DNA of 64,000 bases, from assembly GCA_036504215.1 (NCBI GenBank), contig DASXVO010000007.1:1-64000 (forward strand), written 5' to 3'. The notes beneath the pieces are model-generated. The model was not told the origin of the DNA. It did no database searches and saw only the letters and a list, made by a program, of their open reading frames with translations. The DNA is from Vicinamibacterales bacterium (GTDB lineage Bacteria; Acidobacteriota; Vicinamibacteria; Vicinamibacterales; Fen-181). Both the position numbers and the translations under genes were made by a program. Shown one piece after another: positions 59,278-64,000 of the stretch. Numbering within the stretch: position 1 is the stretch's first letter; the number at the start of each line of letters is the position of its first letter.

Positions 59278-60306
59278 CTATTGAACCTGCGGCCAGGCGG
59301 GCACGCCGGCCGTATGCCGTGAACGGTCGCTCTGAAGGACGTTGAGGAACGATGAGGTCGAGCGGGCGCGCGCGATGGCGAGCAAATCGGAGACGACCGC
59401 GACGGCCGTGGGATCGCCGCCGGCTCCCTGGCCGGAGAACGCCGTCTCGCCGCCCAGTTCTCCGGTGACGACCACGACGTTCTGGCAGCCCTGCGCGCGG
59501 GCGACGGGGCTGTCGAGGGGGACGACGACAGGACCCACCGAGGCGCGTACGTGCGGGCGTGCGCCATCGATGCGCTCGGCACGCGAGACCTGGCGAATCG
59601 TCCGGCCGGCAGTGCGTGCGCGGGCCAGGTCGTCGGGGGTGATGTTGGCGATCGACGCGCAATCGATCGCTTGCGGTCGGACGCGGATCTTGAAGCCGAC
59701 GGCGCAGAGGATGGCCAGCTTGGCACAAGCGTCCACACCGTCCACATCCGCGCGCGGGTCCGCTTCGGCGTACCCGCGCGCCTGCGCCTCGGCGAGGGCA
59801 TCTGCGAACGACAGGCCCGCCCCGTCCATCCGGCTGAGGATGTAGTTGCACGTGCCGTTGAGCACCGCTTCGATCTTCACCAGGCGGTCGCCGGCGAGGC
59901 CATCCTGCACGGCGCGGATGACCGGCACCCCACCGGCCACGGCCCCTTCGAACCGCAGTTGTTGGCGATAGCGCGCTGCGAGGCCGAGCAGTTCCGGCCC
60001 GCGTTCCGCCACCAGTTGCTTGTTGGCGGTGACCACGGACTTGCCGGCCCGGATGGCCTTTTCCGCCCAGGTGCAGGCCTCGACAACGCCGCCCACCAGT
60101 TCGACAACGACGTCGATGTCGCGGTCCAGGAGGGCGTCAAATCGATCCGTCCACTCGACAGAGGATGCCAACCAGCCGGGTCGCGCACGGCCGTGCCTGG
60201 TACAGACGCGTACCAGGCGGAGTCGATGACGGTGTTCGCGGGTGAGCAACCGCGCGACGGCGCTGCCGACCGTTCCGAATCCAATCAATCCAACCCTGGT
60301 TGTCAT
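59278..60306 (-). CDS. hom: homoserine dehydrogenase, short form without ACT domain
   Basis: A 342-residue enzyme reducing aspartate semialdehyde to homoserine, the branch point for Thr, Met and Ile. The Rossmann motif is VGLIGFGTVGSAVARLL; catalytic and substrate blocks are VVTANKQLVAERG, RFEGAVAGGVPVIRAVQDGLAGD, LNGTCNYILSRM and ADPRADVDGVDACAKLAIL. Most bacterial Hom proteins have about 430 residues with a C-terminal ACT domain for threonine inhibition; that is absent here. ATG 60306 has GAGGAG seven bases upstream. First structural gene after two tandem attenuator-like terminators. Confidence 0.94.
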   Translation of the reverse strand: MTTRVGLIGFGTVGSAVARLLTREHRHRLRLVRVCTRHGRARPGWLASSVEWTDRFDALLDRDIDVVVELVGGVVEACTWAEKAIRAGKSVVTANKQLVAERGPELLGLAARYRQQLRFEGAVAGGVPVIRAVQDGLAGDRLVKIEAVLNGTCNYILSRMDGAGLSFADALAEAQARGYAEADPRADVDGVDACAKLAILCAVGFKIRVRPQAIDCASIANITPDDLARARTAGRTIRQVSRAERIDGARPHVRASVGPVVVPLDSPVARAQGCQNVVVVTGELGGETAFSGQGAGGDPTAVAVVSDLLAIARARSTSSFLNVLQSDRSRHTAGVPAWPQVQ

Positions 60307-60349
60307 GGCCGTGCTCCTCGTCATCCGCCCCGCATGTCGCCCAGAAAGC

Positions 60350-60389
60350 AAAAAGGCCGTCGCCCGCGTGTGCTGCGGATGACGGCCCC
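60350..60389 (-). terminator. attenuator 2 upstream of hom (intrinsic terminator)
   Basis: On the minus strand GGCCGTC (60387-60381) pairs with GACGGCC (60361-60355), with two extending G-U pairs and an inner CCGC/GCGG stem, followed by UUUUU (60354-60350). It sits about 45 bases before the hom start. Its 5' arm contains UCAUCCGC (60382-60375), exactly complementary to GCGGAUGA (60428-60421) at the end of leader ORF 2, giving an exclusive antiterminator. Confidence 0.8.
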
Positions 60390-60420
60390 TTTGTGCTGCT
60401 TTGGTTGTGGCCCGGCTACA

Positions 60421-60486
60421 TCATCCGCCTGCACGCCTCCGCATGGACATCGCGGCCATGCTCCGCATGCGCATCGCCATACCCAT
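60421..60486 (-). CDS. Met-rich leader peptide 2 (21 aa), too short for standard gene calling
   Basis: The ORF begins MGMAMRMRSMAAMSMRRR and ends AGG, with seven Met codons in 21. Its stop codon TGA lies inside the antiterminator segment 60428-60421, so a terminating ribosome would mask it, while one stalled in the Met run would leave it free. A start at an upstream in-frame GTG (60495 or 60492) is possible; no strong ribosome binding site is seen. It lies between attenuator 1 and attenuator 2. Confidence 0.6.
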   Translation of the reverse strand: MGMAMRMRSMAAMSMRRRAGG

Positions 60487-60574
60487 CGACACCACGGCGC
60501 TCACGGCGGTCAGCCGGGCGCTCGAAGACGATGAGTCGAAGATGAAAAGGGTCACTGGAAACGATCCGTGCGCA

Positions 60575-60614
60575 CAAAACAAAACCCGCCGCTGGTTGTC
60601 CAGGTCGGCGGGTT
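60575..60614 (-). terminator. attenuator 1 in the hom leader (intrinsic terminator)
   Basis: On the minus strand AACCCGCCG (60614-60606) pairs perfectly with CGGCGGGTT (60591-60583), with an inner CTGG/CCAG stem and the tract UUUUGUUUUG (60584-60575). Its 5' arm CCCGCCGAC (60612-60604) is exactly complementary, over nine bases, to GTCGGCGGG (60671-60663) within leader ORF 1 just after the Met codons, giving an exclusive antiterminator. Confidence 0.85.
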
Positions 60615-60641
60615 CCGGTGTCGTTCGGCTGTTGGTTGGTT

Positions 60642-60728
60642 CTAGCTGCCGATCGCACACACCCCGCCGACACGCATGCCCATCGACATGGGCATTCGCA
60701 TCGACATGGTGGTGGTGCGCGGCAACAT
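60642..60728 (-). CDS. Met/Thr leader peptide 1 (28 aa), too short for standard gene calling
   Basis: The ORF begins MLPRTTTMSMRMPMSMGM and continues RVGGVCAIGS, then TAG. Seven of 28 codons are Met and three consecutive ones Thr, the two products of the homoserine branch. The Met codons 12-18 can themselves form an 8-bp hairpin (ATGCCCAT-GTCG-ATGGGCAT). Codons 20-22 (GTC GGC GGG) are the antiterminator arm for attenuator 1. The ATG lies seven bases after a -10 box, so it is probably translated from a leaderless RNA. Confidence 0.7.
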   Translation of the reverse strand: MLPRTTTMSMRMPMSMGMRVGGVCAIGS

Positions 60729-60735
60729 TGGAGGC

Positions 60736-60765
60736 AGTATACATGGGGGATCGGGAAAAGTGCAA
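60736..60765 (-). promoter_or_regulatory. putative promoter of the hom-metY-metX leader transcript
   Basis: On the minus strand TTGCAC (60765-60760) and TATACT (60741-60736) are 18 bases apart. The -10 is a good match; transcription would start about at the ATG of leader ORF 1 (60728). The -35 lies in a short repeat-like stretch (60758-60793) made of AAGGTGCTGGGTGC words, similar to the repeat at 140-239. Confidence 0.5.
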
Positions 60766-60871
60766 GGTGCTGGGTGCGAAGTGCCAGGTGCGATACTCTC
60801 GCGTATGATTGACCCGGCGACTCGATCACCGGGAGCGCCTGGACGTGCGAAGAGGCGTGGAGGAGTAGGCG

Positions 60872-61855
60872 ATGACATCGAACGACTCAGGGATCACACG
60901 ACGTCGACTTCTGACGGGCATCCTCGGGACGGCCGCCGCAGCGACGCTGGCGGGTTCGCGTGTCCAGGCGGCGCCGGCCGGCAAGATCCGAGTGGTTCGC
61001 GTCGAATCACCGAGGGTGTGGAACGGCGACAGGCGCGATCCGAAGGTCGTCGCAGCCATGCTCGAGCGCGGCATCACCGCGTTCACGGGCCAGAAGCGGG
61101 CCGACGATGCCTGGCGGCAGTACTTCAAGCCGGGCATGCGCGTGGGCCTCAAGATCAACCTGCTCGGACGCCCGCTCGTCTACACGGCGCGTGAGTTGAC
61201 CGAGGCGGTGGCGGCGGGGGCGCTCTCGGCGGGCGTGAAGCCGTCGGACATCGTCGTGTGGGATCGTCACGCGGACCATTTCGGCCCGACCGACTACAAG
61301 CCGGGCACGGGACGGCTCGGCGAGCGCATCCAGACGGGCGGCCGCTACGACCAGACGAAGGTGCTGAAGGCGTCGGGAGGCCACGCGCCGCTCGACACGA
61401 CGGTTGCCGAGACCGACGTCACCATCAACCTGCCCGTTCTGAAGGACCATGGCGGAGCGGGCGTGACGCTCGCGCTCAAGAACATCGCGTTCGGCTGCTA
61501 CAGTCATCACCGGTCGGCGCATGGCGGCAACTGCGACCCGTACATCGCGGAGGCGTACGAACACTACCTCACGCAGACCAAGGTGCCGCTGATCGTCCTC
61601 GACGCGACGAACGGCTGCTTCGACGACGGCCCGCAGCCGCGGAATCCGGATGGGATCTGGCGGGAGAATGCGATCTACATCGCGGCCGACCCGGTGGCGC
61701 TCGATGTCGTCTGCCGGCAGGTGATCCTCGACAAGCGCCGCGCGGCCGGGCTGAGCGACAAACTGCGTCAGAGCCGGCACATCGAAACCGCCGCCGAGAA
61801 GCGCCTGGGCGTTGGCGACCCGGGGAAGATCGAGCTCGTGACGATGAGGGTCTGA
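60872..61855 (+). CDS. DUF362 family protein, Tat-exported
   Basis: A 327-residue protein with a twin-arginine signal (ITRRRLLTGILGTAAAATLAG). The DUF362 domain appears in FKPGMRVGLKINLLGRPLVYT, DVTINLPVLKDHGGAGVTLALKNIAFGCYS and IAADPVALDVVCRQ. No iron-sulfur ferredoxin motif is present. GGAGGAG lies six bases upstream of ATG 60872. It is divergent from the hom leader. The biochemical role of the family is poorly known; export by Tat suggests a folded or cofactor-bearing periplasmic protein. Confidence 0.88.
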   Translation: MTSNDSGITRRRLLTGILGTAAAATLAGSRVQAAPAGKIRVVRVESPRVWNGDRRDPKVVAAMLERGITAFTGQKRADDAWRQYFKPGMRVGLKINLLGRPLVYTARELTEAVAAGALSAGVKPSDIVVWDRHADHFGPTDYKPGTGRLGERIQTGGRYDQTKVLKASGGHAPLDTTVAETDVTINLPVLKDHGGAGVTLALKNIAFGCYSHHRSAHGGNCDPYIAEAYEHYLTQTKVPLIVLDATNGCFDDGPQPRNPDGIWRENAIYIAADPVALDVVCRQVILDKRRAAGLSDKLRQSRHIETAAEKRLGVGDPGKIELVTMRV

Positions 61856-61886
61856 GGCTGCGGTTCCGGTGCGCCACGTTCCTGTC

Positions 61887-64000
61887 ATGACGTCTCGTCG
61901 ATTCACACCGTGCCGGGGGGCCGCGAGCGGCCTCCTGGCGATCCTCGTCGTCCTCGGCGGGGCCACCGCTGCGCGGGGGGCGGATACGGTCCACCCGCTG
62001 CGTGCCTCGACGCCGCCCATCATCGACGGCCGGCTGGACGAGGTCCTCTGGCAGAACGCGCCGAGCGCGTCCAATTTCAAGACCTGGCTCCCGGACTACG
62101 GCGCCGACCTCTCCGAACGCACGATCGTCTACTACGCCTACGACGCGGAGAACCTCTACTTCGCCATCCGCGCCTTCGACCGCGAGCCGTCGAGGATCAA
62201 GGCATCGATGGCCAGCCGCGACAACACCCGTCAGGACGACTGGATCTGCATCAACCTCGACTCGTTCAACGATCAGCAGGCGCTCTACAGTTTCTACGTG
62301 AACCCGCTCGGCATCCAGTCCGACAGCCGGTTTGCCGCGAACAAGGAGGACCTCGGCTTCGATGCCGTCTGGTACAGCGCTGGTCGAATCGACGAGCAAG
62401 GGTACACCGTCGAGGTTCGCATCCCGTTCAAGAGCATCCGCTATACCCGCAAGAACCCGGTCACGATGGGAGTCATCGTCGAACGCATGATCAGCCGGAA
62501 GTCCGAGGACGGGACGGTTCCCGGGCTGGACCCGAGGATGGGGATGAACTTCGTCATCCAGACGCAGCCGATCGAGTTTGCGGACATCAGGCACTACACG
62601 CTGCTCGAGGTGTTGCCTGCGGCCACCTACAGCCGCCAGCACGCCGCACAGGCGGGCCAGTTGCGGCAGACGTCGTCAGGGGCGGACGTCGGCGTGACGG
62701 CCAAATTCGGCATCACCGCGGAGTTGACGGTTGACGGCACCTACAACCCTGACTTCAGTCAGGTGGAGGCGGACGCTGGCCAGATCGACGTCAACCTGCG
62801 AGCGCCGCTGTACTTCCCTGAGAAGCGTCCGTTCTTTCTCGAGGGCCAGGATGTCTTCAATCTCGGCGGGCCGGCGCAGACCGGGCCGCTGCAGGCGGTG
62901 GTCCACACGAGGACGATAGGGGACCCGTTGACCGGCGTGAAACTCAGCGGCAAGGTGAGCCGCCGCGACACGCTGTCCGTTCTCTACGCCGCCGACGAAC
63001 TGGCGGCGACCGGAGGGTCCCCTCGACGCCCGGGTGCGGAACCCGATTACGCCCACGTGACGGTGCTCCGCTACAAGCACGCGCTGAACCAGGACGCCTA
63101 CCTGGGCGGGTTCGTGACCGACCGCGAGCAAGGGTCGGCGTTCAACCGCGTGGCGGGTGGCGACGGCACGATTCGGCTGAGCGATTCGGCGGCGCTCGGG
63201 TTCTACGCCCTGGGGTCGGCCACCGGAGTCGACAACGAGCCCAGCGCCGCGGCCGGGCGCGCGGTCGGCGTGGAGTATTTCCGCGACACGCGGAACCTCG
63301 CGCTCACGTTCGGAGGAAACGACATCTCGCGTGAGTTCGCCACCGAGACCGGCTACCTGACGCGCAACGGCGTGACCAGCGTCCGTGCCATTGTCGGACC
63401 AAAGTTCTATCCCAGCCGAGGGATCGTGCGGCGCATCGAGACGTCGTTGACGACCGAGCAGACGCGCGACGCGTTCAGTGGCATCTGGGAGACGTTCAAT
63501 CAGGCGTCCGCCACCGTACGCTTCCGCGGGGCCATCTCGTGGCAATCGGCCTACCACCTGTCGAGCGAAGTGTTCTCGGGAAAGAAGTTCGGCACGTCTG
63601 GATTCTCGACGACCGTGTCGGCGCAAGTGACCAAGCGGGTGCGGCTGAGCGGGAGCGTGGCCGGACGCGACGCCATCTACTACTCGACCGAGCCGTTCGG
63701 CGGGCATACCGTGCAGGCTGTCGCGGCCGTCGTCTACCAGCCGTCGGAACAATGGTACCAGCAGGTGTCGGTCACCTACGCCAACTTCGATCGCGCCTCG
63801 GGTGGCGAGCGGCTGTACGACTACGCGATCGCGCGCAGCAAGACCAGCTTCCAACTGAATCGCTTCCTGTTCTTCCGTGCGATTCTCGAGTACAACTCGT
63901 TCCGCCGGCAGTTGCTCACCGACTTTCTCGCGTCGTTCACCTACATCCCGGGAACCGTGCTCTTCGCCGGTTACGGGTCGCTCTACGAGCGGACCAGGTG
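61887..64000 (+). CDS. CBM9-like/DUF5916 outer-membrane-type protein (3' end beyond window)
   Basis: An open frame running off the window end (704 codons seen). A signal peptide (SGLLAILVVLGGATAARGA) precedes a CBM9-like beta-sandwich (about 40-230: PPIIDGRLDEVLWQNA, DAENLYFAIRAFDREP, GYTVEVRIPFKSIRY). The rest is a DUF5916-type region with ELTVDGTYNPDFSQVEADAGQIDVN and APLYFPEKRPFFLEGQDVFN, then alternating strands likely forming an outer-membrane barrel. Such proteins are common in Acidobacteriota and Bacteroidota. ATG 61887 is used; an in-frame GTG 18 bases upstream (61869) is possible. Function unknown. Confidence 0.88.
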   Translation, partial: MTSRRFTPCRGAASGLLAILVVLGGATAARGADTVHPLRASTPPIIDGRLDEVLWQNAPSASNFKTWLPDYGADLSERTIVYYAYDAENLYFAIRAFDREPSRIKASMASRDNTRQDDWICINLDSFNDQQALYSFYVNPLGIQSDSRFAANKEDLGFDAVWYSAGRIDEQGYTVEVRIPFKSIRYTRKNPVTMGVIVERMISRKSEDGTVPGLDPRMGMNFVIQTQPIEFADIRHYTLLEVLPAATYSRQHAAQAGQLRQTSSGADVGVTAKFGITAELTVDGTYNPDFSQVEADAGQIDVNLRAPLYFPEKRPFFLEGQDVFNLGGPAQTGPLQAVVHTRTIGDPLTGVKLSGKVSRRDTLSVLYAADELAATGGSPRRPGAEPDYAHVTVLRYKHALNQDAYLGGFVTDREQGSAFNRVAGGDGTIRLSDSAALGFYALGSATGVDNEPSAAAGRAVGVEYFRDTRNLALTFGGNDISREFATETGYLTRNGVTSVRAIVGPKFYPSRGIVRRIETSLTTEQTRDAFSGIWETFNQASATVRFRGAISWQSAYHLSSEVFSGKKFGTSGFSTTVSAQVTKRVRLSGSVAGRDAIYYSTEPFGGHTVQAVAAVVYQPSEQWYQQVSVTYANFDRASGGERLYDYAIARSKTSFQLNRFLFFRAILEYNSFRRQLLTDFLASFTYIPGTVLFAGYGSLYERTR

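Noticed and set aside
60642-60728. Plain threonine attenuator of the enteric thr type
   Set aside because: Only three Thr codons and one Ile codon occur against seven Met codons, and the genes downstream are methionine genes; a Thr contribution remains possible.
60307-60735. SAM riboswitch or T-box upstream of hom
   Set aside because: I could not find the T-box sequence or a SAM-I-type four-way junction; the Met-rich ORFs with matched terminators explain the region better. A covariance-model search would settle it.

Overview
The window is a GC-rich (roughly two-thirds G+C) bacterial chromosome segment, densely packed, with 53 protein-coding genes (two cut by the window edges), three small leader ORFs, one tRNA and no sign of phage, plasmid or transposase genes. 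Gene content (tig-clpP-clpX-lon-engB block, a CBM9/DUF5916 outer-membrane-type protein, DUF362, a CusA/CusB efflux pump carrying YHS-type domains, class II photolyase) and the GC-rich dispersed hairpin repeats suggest an Acidobacteriota member, perhaps of the Vicinamibacteria. The phylum call is inference from content, not from a marker gene.

Layout. 1-8000, minus strand: start of rpmE, an aldo/keto reductase, then the protein quality-control block tig-clpP-clpX-lon-engB. 8170-11930, plus: a leader-peptide attenuator followed by ilvB-ilvN-ilvC; then tRNA-Leu(UAG). 12160-18690, minus: a catalytically dead protease domain fused to TPRs, an SDR, an OPT-family transporter, and a small membrane protein next to a sodium:solute symporter. 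18870-21200, plus: peptidase T and an aminotransferase. 21200-30650, minus: cusB-cusA with a LuxR-type response regulator, galM and a secreted six-hairpin glycosidase. 30760-33160, plus: class II photolyase and a DUF523-DUF1722 protein. 33190-34430: membrane dipeptidase. 35200-37700: porin-like beta-barrel and amtB. 37750-41500: ppGpp-hydrolase-like HD protein, ChaN-PDZ protein, rmuC, a single-domain PQQ protein; then rsgA and alkD. 43250-48640: leuABCD with a divergent LysR regulator. 48660-56730: HEAT-repeat protein, amidohydrolase lipoprotein, HhH protein, truA, serine acetyltransferase, proline dehydrogenase, azurin-like cupredoxin and a small membrane protein. 56650-60730, minus: hom-metY-metX preceded by a long regulatory leader. 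60870-64000, plus: DUF362 protein and the start of a CBM9/DUF5916 protein.

The most striking feature is the leader of hom-metY-metX (60350-60765). Two successive short ORFs, each with seven methionine codons, are each followed by a strong intrinsic terminator. In both cases a segment at or just past the Met codons is exactly complementary to the 5' arm of the terminator. This has the architecture of ribosome-mediated transcription attenuation sensing Met-tRNA (the first peptide also has three consecutive Thr codons), in tandem. A single attenuator of the same logic (Leu/Val/Ile peptide) precedes ilvBNC. Hom lacks an ACT domain and LeuA lacks the leucine-binding regulatory domain, so control of these amino-acid pathways seems to rest more on transcription than on allostery.

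Other points of note: an 18-bp tandem repeat that has expanded in frame inside engB and belongs to the same hairpin family as two 32-bp repeats before pepT; a 54-bp inverted-repeat element shared by the upstream regions of cusB and the dipeptidase gene; and several tail-to-tail gene overlaps.
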